The translations under genes and the position numbers were made by a program. The notes beneath the pieces are model-generated. The model was not told the origin of the DNA, searched no databases, and saw only the letters and a program-made list of their open reading frames with translations. Below, in pieces: positions 24,772 to 33,840 of a DNA stretch of 59,855 nt; within the stretch, counting starts at the first letter, position 1, and each line of letters starts with the position of its first letter. Source of the DNA: Sedimentisphaerales bacterium (GTDB lineage: Bacteria > Planctomycetota > Phycisphaerae > Sedimentisphaerales > SG8-4); the NCBI GenBank assembly GCA_016928975.1, contig JAFGJR010000032.1, positions 1 through 59,855 of the forward strand, read 5' to 3'.

Positions 24772-25128
24772 CGACAGCCCTGGCCGCAGAGAGAGGCAAG
24801 GTCTTGCGCCTGTGCATTATACGTGACCGGCGCCGTCGGTTCACACCAAATCTCACACCGGGTGTCGAAATGCTCCTGATCCGGCAGGAGAATGCGCCAA
24901 CAAGTGCCGTGGATTTTCAGCGGGATCGGACGGGAGATGCGAGCGCCACAGACGGGCTGTCGCCCCAGGTGTATGAGAAACTGCGCCTGCCTGTGGCGCA
25001 GTGACTTTTCCATGAGCCTGCCGGCCAGACCTCGCAGGCGAGGATGGAACACCTCGACAGGTTACAGGCCGGTGGACAACGAAGCCGCCGGTCCCTATTG
25101 TCTGGAGAATGTCACACGTGAGCGGGGC
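24772..25128. other. Gene-free segment beside the truncated efflux gene
   Basis: No intact reading frame is convincing here. Plus-strand sequence near 25060-25090 reads GYRPVDNEAAG, faintly like the D-N-N-A-A motif of IS66-type transposases, which would fit an insertion that removed the 5' half of the TolC-like gene. The similarity is too short to call. The rest shows no repeat or promoter that I can support. Confidence 0.35.
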
Positions 25129-26778
25129 TCAACTGGCGGCGGTGCCTTTGACTTCTGTTTTGATTCTCTGGATGTGGCCGCGGCCGAGAGCTTTGACCTC
25201 GCAACCCAGCTCGAAGTAGCGACGGATCTTGTCGTCGGACAGGATGCCGAAGCAATCGATCACTGCCAGCGGGCCGCCGGCCCACTTGACCACGTCGTCG
25301 GGGCTGAGCTTCAGGTACGGCTCGTGCGGCACGGCCAGGATGACCGCCTCCGCCCCCTGGACCGCCTGGGCCAGGTCCTTCTGCACGGTCGCGTGCACCA
25401 GGCCATCCTGGTTGCGGAAGAAACGCGACCACGAGTGTCCTGGAGCCGGGTACACGTCCTGTTGCTCCAACTCGTACCAGTGCTCGACGTAGGGATCGTG
25501 GATTCGCATCTCGGCGCCCATTTCCGTGAGCTTGCGGACGACCATTTCGCTGCCGCTGTAGCGCGTGTCGCCGACATCCTGGCGGTAGCTGGCGCCGCAG
25601 ATGAGCACCTCGGCGCCTGCGATATAGCGGCCCATGTTGCGCAGGGCGTCGCGAGTCAGCTCCGCCACGTGCAGGCCGCGAGTGTCGTTGATGTCGATCG
25701 CGGTCGGTGTGATCTTGAAGATATCCTGGCCATCCTCGAACCCGAGGATGTGCTTGTAGGCCCAGAAGCCAAGACCGCCGTCCTTGGGCAGGCAGTACCC
25801 GCCGACGCCGGGGCCCGGGAAGATCATATTGCTGTGCGTCGGGCGCATCTTGATCGCTTTGATCACCTTGATGAGATCGACGCCATTGCGCTCCGCGAAG
25901 ACGCTCCACTCATTCAGGAACGCCAGGATCGTCGCACGATAGGAGTTCTCGACGATCTTCGTCGTCTCGGACTCGATCGGGCGGTCCATCACGGTCAGCG
26001 GGAATTTCTCGGTATTGAGCACCTCTTTGAGGAACTTGACCACGCGCTCGCGGGCCTCCGGTGTGCAGCCGGAGCAGACGCGCCAGAAGTCGCGAATGCT
26101 CGATACGTACTCCCGGCCGGGCATGACCCGCTCGAAACTGTGGCTCAACAGCGGGGTCGCGGTCAGCCCGCGCGTGGCGAAGGCCTTCTTCATGATCGGC
26201 CACGCGACGAACTCCGTCGTGCCCGGGGCTACCGTCGTCTCGATCAGGACGAGACAGTCCGGCCGGATCTTCTCGCCGATGGTCCGCATGGTCGCCTCCA
26301 GGGCGCTCATCTCGGCCTCGCCGCTGCGCATACTGCCCAGCTCGTGCTTGGTGTAGTCACACTGCACGTCCACGACCACGCAGTCGGCCAGTTTCAGGCA
26401 GTCGGCGTTATAGGTCGCTACGAGTGTCTTCTTCTCCTTGACGCAACGAGCGATCATCGGGTCCACCTCGGGGTCTTCCGCCTTGACGGGAGACTGGCCG
26501 CGGTTGAGCATGGGGATCTTCCAGTAACTTCGCGGGCTGGGGCGCTGGCAGCCAATGACGAATTTGCCTGGCTTGCCGGTCTTCTTGTCGACGGTATCGG
26601 CCACGATGGCGGCCATGACCGCGCCAACGAAACCGACGCCCATCACGACGACGATCTCCTTGCCCTCTGCCTTCGCGGCCTGTACGAGGGTTTCCAGACG
26701 CTGGTACTCCTGTGCACCGTCTTCTGGCTTGGGAAGTGTGAATTTCTCACCGGCGGGATTCACTGAATACTGGCTCAT
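25129..26778 (-). CDS. UDP-N-acetylhexosamine / UDP-sugar dehydrogenase, WbpA-like (549 aa)
   Basis: An NAD-dependent UDP-sugar dehydrogenase of the UDP-glucose/GDP-mannose dehydrogenase family, which oxidises C6 of a UDP-sugar to the uronate. It has a Rossmann loop IVVVMGVGFVGAVMAAI (43-59), TTVAPGTTEFV near 181, the Lys in ETTKIVENSYRA (274) and the catalytic Cys329 in PGPGVGGYCLPKDGG. The UDP-binding domain follows (ICGASYRQDVGDTRYSGSE). The WbpA/WecC-type P-G-P-G-V-G-G-Y-C suggests a UDP-N-acetyl-sugar substrate. At 549 residues it is about 100 longer than usual, with a 40-residue N-terminal extension. It stands apart from the main polysaccharide locus but probably supplies it. Confidence 0.85.
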   Translation of the reverse strand: MSQYSVNPAGEKFTLPKPEDGAQEYQRLETLVQAAKAEGKEIVVVMGVGFVGAVMAAIVADTVDKKTGKPGKFVIGCQRPSPRSYWKIPMLNRGQSPVKAEDPEVDPMIARCVKEKKTLVATYNADCLKLADCVVVDVQCDYTKHELGSMRSGEAEMSALEATMRTIGEKIRPDCLVLIETTVAPGTTEFVAWPIMKKAFATRGLTATPLLSHSFERVMPGREYVSSIRDFWRVCSGCTPEARERVVKFLKEVLNTEKFPLTVMDRPIESETTKIVENSYRATILAFLNEWSVFAERNGVDLIKVIKAIKMRPTHSNMIFPGPGVGGYCLPKDGGLGFWAYKHILGFEDGQDIFKITPTAIDINDTRGLHVAELTRDALRNMGRYIAGAEVLICGASYRQDVGDTRYSGSEMVVRKLTEMGAEMRIHDPYVEHWYELEQQDVYPAPGHSWSRFFRNQDGLVHATVQKDLAQAVQGAEAVILAVPHEPYLKLSPDDVVKWAGGPLAVIDCFGILSDDKIRRYFELGCEVKALGRGHIQRIKTEVKGTAAS

Positions 26779-26947
26779 GCGCTATCACCTCATGTACGCC
26801 CATTGGAATCGGATCCGACCGATCGCATCCTGCTGCTGCCTGGGCCTCGGCATGACAGGGCGTTCAGTCTACGCAGCGACGTCAGCCTTATCAAGGCTCT
26901 TGTTGTCTTGACAAGACATCCAATCCAGTGAATCGGCCGCCAAGGCT

Positions 26948-26975
26948 TTGAACTTCGGCTCAGAAATGGTATAAT
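26948..26975 (+). promoter_or_regulatory. Predicted promoter of the LamG/dockerin-like gene
   Basis: -35-like TTGAAC (26948-26953), 16-nt spacer and a consensus -10 TATAAT (26970-26975), about 64 nt before the ATG at 27039. An odd palindrome TGTCTTG-A-CAAGACA lies upstream at 26904-26918, between this promoter and the divergent dehydrogenase gene. Confidence 0.6.
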
Positions 26976-27038
26976 TCAGTGGTTGGTACGTTGGACCGTG
27001 ATGATCGCCTGTCGGTGAGGACGGGCTGGGAGGAACGC

Positions 27039-29318
27039 ATGCCGGATCTTCGCTGGGCAGCATTCGCAGTGCTCCTGATCCTCTGCGCCGCGGCGGTGCT
27101 GCCGGGGGAGACGACCTGGGAGTACCCCGTGAGGATGCTGGACATGCACGGGCCGGACGGCAGTTGCTGGCGCGGTATCGATGCCGACGGCGCCTGGCGA
27201 GGTCCCGGTTCGGAGATTCCCGGACCCGTGTTGCCGCAAGCCTGGCTGGTGGGCCCGCCACCCTCTGAGGTCTCCGCCGTGACGATCCCGGAGGATCATT
27301 GGGTGAACTTGGCCTTTTCGGGCCCAATCGCCAATGGCGACGGCGCGGATATCGTCCTTCTCGAGTCCGGGACGATGGGCGAGCAGGCCCTTGTGTTCCT
27401 CACGGACGGCGCCGATCAGGAATATGTGATCGCGCTGGCACAGGCGGAGCGCACCAACCGGCAGGATATGTCCCGAATCGAAATCGACCTGTCGGATAAT
27501 CCGGCCCCATTCGAGGCCCGCAGCATCCGCATCGTAGCCGTCGACCTGGGCGGCGGCTCCCCCGGCTTTGACCTGGCGAGTATTCAGGCGCGCGTCAGCC
27601 ACGAGTGTGGATTGAAGGCCCGCGACCCGAATCCGCCCGACGGGGCCGTCAATGTTGAGCCTGGTGTTCGATTGAGCTGGACTCCGGCATGTGCGGGGGG
27701 CAGCCAGAGAATTTACCTGAGCGACGTGGAATCGCAGGTCCGATCAGGAGTGGTCGACGCGCTATTATCGGTCCAACCGTCAGACGCGAACCACATCCAG
27801 ACGTGGGTCGAGTTGGCCAAGACGTACTATTGGCGCGTAGACACCGCCCTGGCGGCCGACGCCGACTTCTTCCGCACCGGCGATACGTGGTCATTCACCG
27901 TGTCGGATCATCTTGTGATCGACGGTTTCGAGACCTATCCCGACAGCCGGTTCCTTCAGGATTCCTGGAGATACTGGGGCCCGGGTGGCGTGCATCTTGG
28001 GGATACAAGCTCGCAGACGTGTGATCCCTCCATGAGTTTCGAGTATTCCTGCGACACGACCGCATGGTCGTACGCGTTCCACGAGTTCAGTCCTGCGCAG
28101 GATTGGACGCAAGCCGGCGCCAGATTCGTGCAGGTCCTGCTGCGTGGGACTCTCCCTGATCCGGTGGTCGGAGAGGTGTCTTTCGGGCTCACCGACGGCG
28201 TTCACGAGCAGATCGTGCCCTACGCGGGTGCAAACGACATTGGCCACGATACCGATTGGCGCGCCTGGCGAATCCCGCTGGAGGACTTCAACGACGTCGA
28301 TCTGGGACACGTTCGAGGCATGGCAATCGGCGTTCGTCCCCTCCCAGCCCAGCCGGCTGGACCCTGTGGCGGCGTCATCGACATCACGGACATCAGCCTG
28401 TATCCAGCCGTATGTCTCAGGGATCGCCAGCCTCCTGCCGACCTCAACGGCGACTGTGTCGTGGACTATCGGGACCTGGAGCGGATGGCCGCCGATTGGC
28501 TGCGCACGCGTGTCCGTTCCTACGACGTGACGGAACCGAACGAGCCCCTGCTCTGGTACGCGTTCGACGGCAATGCGGATGACAGCGCCGGCACGGCCCA
28601 CGGCCAGGTCCAGGGCCGAGCCACCTTTGCGCCGGGTGCCTATGGCCAAGCCATCCGCCTAGCGTATCAGGGCGACGCCGTCACGATTCCGGACGCGCCT
28701 GCGGTCTTCGCGCGAATCAGGGAGGCAATCACGATTGCATTCTGGCAGTACGGCGAGAACTCATCTCACCGGAACGACACGATCTGCTGCTCGAACTACG
28801 AGTACGGCAAATCGAATCCGGCGATTTCCATCCATCTCGGCTGCTGGGAGAATCCCGGCCGGTATCGCTGGGACTGCGGCTACCCCTGGTCCCTCGCAGA
28901 CCGCCTCGCCGGTCGGCACCACGGCGAGAAGGAATGGACGGGCCGGTGGAACCATTGGGTGTTCACAAAAGACATCCGCGTCGGTTCCGACGGCAGGAAA
29001 GGCCGGATGGCGATATACCGCAACGGCGAGTTGTACGACAGCCGCACGGGGACCGATTCGCCCGTGACGAATGTCACGTCCTTCGAGATCGGCTCGGGCT
29101 GGTACGGCCGCTATGACGGCCTCATCGACGACTTCCGCATCTACGACTACGCTCTTTCGCCCGCCGAAGTCGCCTGGCTGGCCACGAACAGCACGGGAAC
29201 CATTGAAGATCCTGCTGCCTCACCCGCCGACTTCAATGGCACCGACCGCGTCGATCTCGGTGACTTCGCGATTCTGGCCACTCAGTGGCTTGACGATGCG
29301 CGCTGGCCTGCGCAATGA
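27039..29318 (+). CDS. Secreted LamG-domain protein with two dockerin-like segments (759 aa)
   Basis: A signal peptide (WAAFAVLLILCAAAVLPGE) leads into two beta-rich regions: about 30-190, a galactose-binding-like fold, and about 195-290, an Ig/fibronectin-like segment with PPDGAVNVEPGVRLSWTPA. A further carbohydrate-module-like part follows. DLNGDCVVDYRDLERMAADW near 470 and DFNGTDRVDLGDFAILATQW at the C-terminus are D-x-N-x-D calcium loops of dockerin type I style. Between them, LLWYAFDGNADDSAGTAHG to YDGLIDDFRIYDYALSPAEV is a LamG/concanavalin-like domain. The protein is typical of planctomycete surface or secreted glycan-binding proteins; no catalytic motif is visible. ATG 27039 follows GGGAGG. 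Confidence 0.78.
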   Translation: MPDLRWAAFAVLLILCAAAVLPGETTWEYPVRMLDMHGPDGSCWRGIDADGAWRGPGSEIPGPVLPQAWLVGPPPSEVSAVTIPEDHWVNLAFSGPIANGDGADIVLLESGTMGEQALVFLTDGADQEYVIALAQAERTNRQDMSRIEIDLSDNPAPFEARSIRIVAVDLGGGSPGFDLASIQARVSHECGLKARDPNPPDGAVNVEPGVRLSWTPACAGGSQRIYLSDVESQVRSGVVDALLSVQPSDANHIQTWVELAKTYYWRVDTALAADADFFRTGDTWSFTVSDHLVIDGFETYPDSRFLQDSWRYWGPGGVHLGDTSSQTCDPSMSFEYSCDTTAWSYAFHEFSPAQDWTQAGARFVQVLLRGTLPDPVVGEVSFGLTDGVHEQIVPYAGANDIGHDTDWRAWRIPLEDFNDVDLGHVRGMAIGVRPLPAQPAGPCGGVIDITDISLYPAVCLRDRQPPADLNGDCVVDYRDLERMAADWLRTRVRSYDVTEPNEPLLWYAFDGNADDSAGTAHGQVQGRATFAPGAYGQAIRLAYQGDAVTIPDAPAVFARIREAITIAFWQYGENSSHRNDTICCSNYEYGKSNPAISIHLGCWENPGRYRWDCGYPWSLADRLAGRHHGEKEWTGRWNHWVFTKDIRVGSDGRKGRMAIYRNGELYDSRTGTDSPVTNVTSFEIGSGWYGRYDGLIDDFRIYDYALSPAEVAWLATNSTGTIEDPAASPADFNGTDRVDLGDFAILATQWLDDARWPAQ

Positions 29319-29378
29319 TCCCGGAGACATCAGAGGACACGATCAGAGATGACGGCACGCGATGCCTGCCCGCGCGCC

Positions 29379-30134
29379 CTACCAACCCTTCCTCGCCAGG
29401 AGGACAGGAATCGTCTGGAGGAGGATGTAGATGTTCAAAAGCAGTGATCGCCTCTGAATGTACAGGTAGTCGTACCGGACTTTGTGGGAGGGCTTCAGAT
29501 CGTAGACGCTTCGGACCTGCGCCAGGCCGGTCAGCCCGGGCTTGACCGACAGCCGGACGCCCTGAAGCACCTTGTGGCGTGCCACGAAGTAGGGTCTCTC
29601 CGGTCGCGGCCCCACCAGGCTCATCTCGCCGCACAGAATATTGAACAACTGCGGCAGCTCGTCAAGACGCATTCTCCTGAGAACACGACCGACGGGCGTG
29701 ACCCGCTCGTCGTCTCTCGCCGCCAAGACCGGTCCGACATGTTTCTCCGCATCGTTGATCATGGTGCGGAACTTGTAGAGAGTGAAGACACTTCCATTCT
29801 TGCCGACCCGTTCCTGTCGATACAGGACGGGACCGCGCGACGTCAGCTTGATCAGCAGCGCAACTCCAAGCATCACAGGAAGCGCGAAGAGCAGAATCAC
29901 CAGGGAGCCGACCATGTCAAACAAGCGGATCAACAATTCCGCCGTTCCCTTTGGCGGCTCGCAAACCTCTGCCAGCTCGGCAGGCAGACATGCATCCTCC
30001 TCCGTCGCGCACAGGCGCTCTGCTGCCGGGCGGAGTCTAATCCTCCCTTCCTGCTCCGGCCTTCTCCGTCTGCCGGATATGCCCTCCGTCGCATCCTGGA
30101 TTTGCGCCACGCCAACCTGCACATCGTGCTCCAT
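29379..30134 (-). CDS. Sugar-phosphate transferase initiating polysaccharide synthesis, WcaJ-like (251 aa)
   Basis: It transfers a sugar-1-phosphate from a UDP-sugar to undecaprenyl phosphate at the inner membrane, the first step of repeat-unit assembly. A single hydrophobic hairpin ([25 protein letters not shown]) is followed by [51 protein letters not shown] and [10 protein letters not shown], all hallmarks of the bacterial sugar transferase family. The catalytic Asp-Glu lies in LDELPQ. It lacks the four N-terminal membrane helices of full WcaJ proteins. I chose ATG 30134, 6 nt from GAGG; a longer reading from 30281 is possible. It is the last gene of the minus-strand locus. Confidence 0.87.
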   Translation of the reverse strand: MEHDVQVGVAQIQDATEGISGRRRRPEQEGRIRLRPAAERLCATEEDACLPAELAEVCEPPKGTAELLIRLFDMVGSLVILLFALPVMLGVALLIKLTSRGPVLYRQERVGKNGSVFTLYKFRTMINDAEKHVGPVLAARDDERVTPVGRVLRRMRLDELPQLFNILCGEMSLVGPRPERPYFVARHKVLQGVRLSVKPGLTGLAQVRSVYDLKPSHKVRYDYLYIQRRSLLLNIYILLQTIPVLLARKGW

Positions 30135-30817
30135 ATACTGCCTCGTCTCTCCCGGGCGAGCCCCTGAGGAACCCGGATTCGTCACCGAATCGCGCCCCCC
30201 GGAAGCCGGCTTGGGGCTGATACGCGGCTCCTCCGCTCGCGCAGCAGCCTCCCGGGCCATTATAAGGGACCAAGGGCCCACTGCAAGGCCAAAACCGTCC
30301 GATAACTACGGAAACCGCCTCCGGGGAATTCCCGTGAGGAACCCCACTGTCCTCCAGCGGTCTCCGCCCCTGTATTGGACTCCTGCTCGGTTGCCATCTC
30401 GACAAATGGACTTAACGAACACGTTGTTCGTATGCCTTATATCGGCAGTCAATTCGCACTGATATAAGCCGAATTTTGGACGGGTCCGCCGGTGCATCCG
30501 ATCATGCTCTCGCGCGGCCCCTTGTCGTCTGTTCGCGCTCCCACGGCCCAGGCCCCCCAGCCGACGGTGGAAAACGCGCAATCACTACTGGCAGAGCCTT
30601 TCTGTCAGCGGATCTGGTTCGCACGTCTCGTGCCGCTTCCCGCGCGAACGTCACGTTGGTACAAGGGGACAGACCTCAGGCGCTGTCGGGAAAAAAACAA
30701 GTGGGAAGACCGATAACCCCCCGCGATGGAGCGGCGTGAATCCCAGGCCGGCTGAGGCAGCCGGATCCACGCAACGCCCGCCGTGGATCCATCAGGGAGC
30801 GCGCCTACCCGTAGACG
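30135..30817. other. Gene-free 0.7-kb region with two inverted repeats
   Basis: This separates ugd from the sugar transferase and probably holds the latter's own promoter. ACGAAC-ACGTT-GTTCGT (30415-30431) is an odd palindrome, and CTTATATC (30436-30443) pairs with GATATAAG (30461-30468). Both are candidate operator sites. I see no credible protein. Confidence 0.5.
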
Positions 30818-32167
30818 TCATGCTTGGTCATGCGGGTTGCGGCAAGTCGCTGCCTGGCCTGGCCGCGAAGCTCGGCCGACACAGTGGTACTCCAGTCCGG
30901 CCTGCTCCGCCCTGGCGGGATCGTAGAGATTCCGCCCGTCGAATACGACGGGTCGCCTCAGGCGACTGCGAATCGCCTCGAAGTCCGGCGTTCTGAACTC
31001 TTGCCAGTCCGTCAACACGACCAGCGCGTCACTACCATCCAGCGATTCGTAGGCATTCGTGCAAAGCTGAATCCGGCCGTCGAGGGCCGCCGAGGCAGCT
31101 TGTCCCGCCTCGGGATCGTAGGCTTTGACCTTCATGCCCCAGTCCAGGAATCTGCGGACACAGTACAGGGCCGGCGATTCTCTGACGTCATCCGTGCTGG
31201 CCTTGAAAGCAAGCCCCCATACGGCCAGAGTCACGCGGTTCTCCCGGCCGCTGAAGTACGCTCTCACGCGGTCTGTGAAACGCTCGCGCGCCGCCTGGTT
31301 GACGTGCCACACCGCCCGGACGACGTCCATCGGCAGGCCGTGCGACTGGCCGATGTGGACGAGCGAGCGGATGTCCTTCGGAAAGCAACTGCCGCCAAAC
31401 CCGACGCCGGGAAACAGGAATGCCGACCCAATGCGCGGATCCGATCCCAGACCGCGCCGAACAAGCTCCACGTCCGCACCCATCTGCTCGCACAGCATCG
31501 CGATCTCGTTCATGAATGAGATTCGCGTCGCCAGCATCGCATTGGCGGCATACTTGGTCATCTCGGCCGACATGGGGTCCATGTACAGAATCCTGTTGGA
31601 CTTCCGCATGAATGGCGAGTACAGCTCCGCCATGACCTCCCGGGCACGCGGACTGGCGGTGCCGATGATGACCCTGTTCGGCCGCATGAAGTCCTCCACC
31701 GCCCCGCCTTCCTTGAGAAACTCCGGATTCGCCACATAGTCAAAAGGCACGTCGGTCCGCGATCGCAGTGCCGCGGCGATCCGTGCGTGCGTCCCCACCG
31801 GGACGGTGCTCTTCATCACGATGATGCGGTACTCCTCGATCAGCTCGCCAATCTGCGTCACAACAGCATCGACGAACGACATGTCCGACGAGCCGTCTGC
31901 TGCCGCAGGTGTGCCCACGGCGAGAATGATGATCAGAGATCGACGCACTGCCTCCTTCATGTCCGTCGTGAATCGCAAACGCCCGGACCGCAGATTCCGC
32001 TCCACAAGCCTGTCCAGCTCCGGCTCATAGATCGGGACGATCCCCTCGCAAAGACGTGCGATGCGCCCCTCGTCCTTGTCGACGCAAATCACCTCGTTGC
32101 CCGCCTCTGCAAAACAGGCTCCCGAGACCAATCCTACGTAGCCTGCGCCGATCGTACAGATCTTCAT
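30818..32167 (-). CDS. ugd: UDP-glucose 6-dehydrogenase (449 aa)
   Basis: It oxidises UDP-glucose to UDP-glucuronate with two NAD+. KICTIGAGYVGLVSGACFAEAGNEV is the dinucleotide-binding start, GIVPIYEPELDRLV the family motif, KSTVPVGT (about 119-126) and NPEFLKEGGAVEDF (148-160) the active-site loops, and Cys261 in PGVGFGGSCFPKD the nucleophile. Length is normal. It supplies the glucuronate that the C5-epimerase four genes upstream would act on after polymerisation. A possible promoter lies about 60-90 nt before the start. Confidence 0.96.
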   Translation of the reverse strand: MKICTIGAGYVGLVSGACFAEAGNEVICVDKDEGRIARLCEGIVPIYEPELDRLVERNLRSGRLRFTTDMKEAVRRSLIIILAVGTPAAADGSSDMSFVDAVVTQIGELIEEYRIIVMKSTVPVGTHARIAAALRSRTDVPFDYVANPEFLKEGGAVEDFMRPNRVIIGTASPRAREVMAELYSPFMRKSNRILYMDPMSAEMTKYAANAMLATRISFMNEIAMLCEQMGADVELVRRGLGSDPRIGSAFLFPGVGFGGSCFPKDIRSLVHIGQSHGLPMDVVRAVWHVNQAARERFTDRVRAYFSGRENRVTLAVWGLAFKASTDDVRESPALYCVRRFLDWGMKVKAYDPEAGQAASAALDGRIQLCTNAYESLDGSDALVVLTDWQEFRTPDFEAIRSRLRRPVVFDGRNLYDPARAEQAGLEYHCVGRASRPGQAATCRNPHDQA

Positions 32168-32224
32168 TGACTATCCTCACCATGCCAGTCGTGATACGTT
32201 CTTTTCATGACAGACCGGTCGTCT

Positions 32225-32253
32225 ACATTATCCACTCCACCTGCGAATCACAA
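32225..32253 (-). promoter_or_regulatory. Possible promoter of ugd
   Basis: On the minus strand, TTGTGA (32253-32248), 17-nt spacer and TAATGT (32230-32225), about 58 nt before the ugd ATG. The 302-bp gap 32168-32469 otherwise shows nothing recognisable. The match is moderate. Confidence 0.35.
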
Positions 32254-32469
32254 GCGTCCGTCAAGAGCGAGCACGTGCCGTCCAGTTGCGGCCGGTCCGA
32301 AGAGGTGGAATTGGACTGTCGTCGCAGACCATGACGTGATTTCCGATGACGTGGGACAGACTGAAGCCGGTGGGTGTAGTCGGCGGGTGTGGAATGGCAG
32401 CCAACAGCTACCTGGAAGTGCGTACACAGCATGTGGAAATGGCAGAATGCAGGACAGATGCCTGCATGC

Positions 32470-33825
32470 TCATCGCTGCGCCGGCTCCTGAGCGCCGACG
32501 CCTCTGCGCTCAAGCGACACCTCGTGGGTGCCATCTTCGGCTGCGTCAGCTTTGGGGGGATGCTGGGATGGACCCGACTCTTGAGCATGGCGCTCCGCTG
32601 CCAGCACGGAACGGCCATCGGAAACCACGGAATCGAAGACTCTGACGAGTGCCTTCACGGCCTGCTCCCTCGTATACCCGTTTCGGATCACCTGGGGGTT
32701 GCGATACGCCAGCAATTGCAGACGCTGGTAGTCCCGCATCAGGCGCTCCAGCGCCTGCTCCAGATCCTCCTGATTGCCAGGCCGGTAACACAGGTTCGCG
32801 CCGGTGGATTCGAGGATCTCTTTGCCCTCCCCGGCGACTCCCGCCAGCACGGGCCGGCCCGCAGCCATGCAATCGAAGACTTTGGAAGGGATGGTCCTCT
32901 CGAACACCTTGTCCGGCTGGAGGCTCACCGACAGTGCGTCGGCCTGGGCCATCTCTCTCGCCGCATCCTGGCGGGACACGGGCGGCACGAAGACGACACT
33001 GTTATCCGTCCCCAGGCTCTCTGCCAGTACCTTCAAGTCGTTTTCCACGGCCCCGGTCCCCAGGAGCTTCATCGTCCATCGGCCGTGGCCGTTTCTGGCG
33101 TGGACGTTGGCCCAGGCACGAATCAGCAGGTCAAGCTGCTGCGCCCTGCCGAGATTGCCCGCATAGAGGAGCGTGCGCCCGTCCCGAGGATCGTGATGCC
33201 CATCGGGTCCGTCCATGATGTCCGACGCCCTTGCACCGTTATAGACGACGGTCACGGGCGCCCGCGTCCTGGCACGAATGTACTCCTGCATCGGCCTGGC
33301 CACACACGTGATATGAGTGGCCCGATCGTAAACGTATTGCTCCATCCGCTCGCCGAGCCGGTAGGCTCTTCCCCCGGCCGACAGTTGTCCGGCCCCGACC
33401 GCCGAGGCGGGCCATATGTCCCGGATATCGACAACCAGCGGAATCCGGAAGAGCCGGGAAAGCGCTACGCCGCTGAGCCCCACGAACAACGGCGGCGAGC
33501 TGGCCCAGATCACGTCCGGCTTCCAGTGACGCAGCCGCTGTTTCAGACCGAGCCAAACGCTGCCGACCATAAATGAGGTGTAGTGCTTGATGTAGTTGGC
33601 GAAACCTCCACCGTTGAGGTGGGCCACCCACGTCCGCCGGACACAGGTGATCTGGGAATCATACTCGGCGGTGGAATCGCCATCGACCTGCGACCGATGC
33701 GGCTGCGCGGTGATCACCCGGACCTCATGACCCCCAGCTTCCAGCAGCCGGGCCGTGTCAAAAATCCGGAATGCGGCAGCGGTGATGTCCGGCGGAAAGT
33801 ACTGGGCGACAATCAGGATTCGCAT
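32470..33825 (-). CDS. Glycosyltransferase family 4, WbuB-like (451 aa)
   Basis: A GT-B fold retaining glycosyltransferase that adds one sugar to the lipid-linked repeat unit at the cytoplasmic face. The N-terminus RILIVAQYFPPDITAAAFRI with LLEAGGHEVRVITAQPH is typical of the WbuB/WcaI group. PLVVDIRDIWPASAV, LLYAGNLGRAQQLDLLIRAW and FERTIPSKVFDCMAAGRPVLAG (the nucleotide-sugar site) follow. The last 60 residues (AERHAQESGPSQHPPKADAAED) are a hydrophilic tail outside the fold. The gene ends 302 bp before ugd. Confidence 0.88.
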   Translation of the reverse strand: MRILIVAQYFPPDITAAAFRIFDTARLLEAGGHEVRVITAQPHRSQVDGDSTAEYDSQITCVRRTWVAHLNGGGFANYIKHYTSFMVGSVWLGLKQRLRHWKPDVIWASSPPLFVGLSGVALSRLFRIPLVVDIRDIWPASAVGAGQLSAGGRAYRLGERMEQYVYDRATHITCVARPMQEYIRARTRAPVTVVYNGARASDIMDGPDGHHDPRDGRTLLYAGNLGRAQQLDLLIRAWANVHARNGHGRWTMKLLGTGAVENDLKVLAESLGTDNSVVFVPPVSRQDAAREMAQADALSVSLQPDKVFERTIPSKVFDCMAAGRPVLAGVAGEGKEILESTGANLCYRPGNQEDLEQALERLMRDYQRLQLLAYRNPQVIRNGYTREQAVKALVRVFDSVVSDGRSVLAAERHAQESGPSQHPPKADAAEDGTHEVSLERRGVGAQEPAQR

Positions 33826-33840
33826 GTTCAGGGCCTTCCA

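Noticed and set aside
25040..25110. Possible IS66 transposase fragment (GYRPVDNEAAG)
   Set aside because: Only about ten residues resemble the D-N-N-A-A region and no frame extends it; could be chance.
24892..26766. A 624-codon plus-strand frame opposite the UDP-sugar dehydrogenase
   Set aside because: Low-complexity translation of the complementary strand; the dehydrogenase motifs on the minus strand explain the open frame.
30415..30431. LexA/SOS box of the Gram-positive type (GAAC-N4-GTTC)
   Set aside because: The spacer is five bases instead of four and the downstream gene is not a repair gene.
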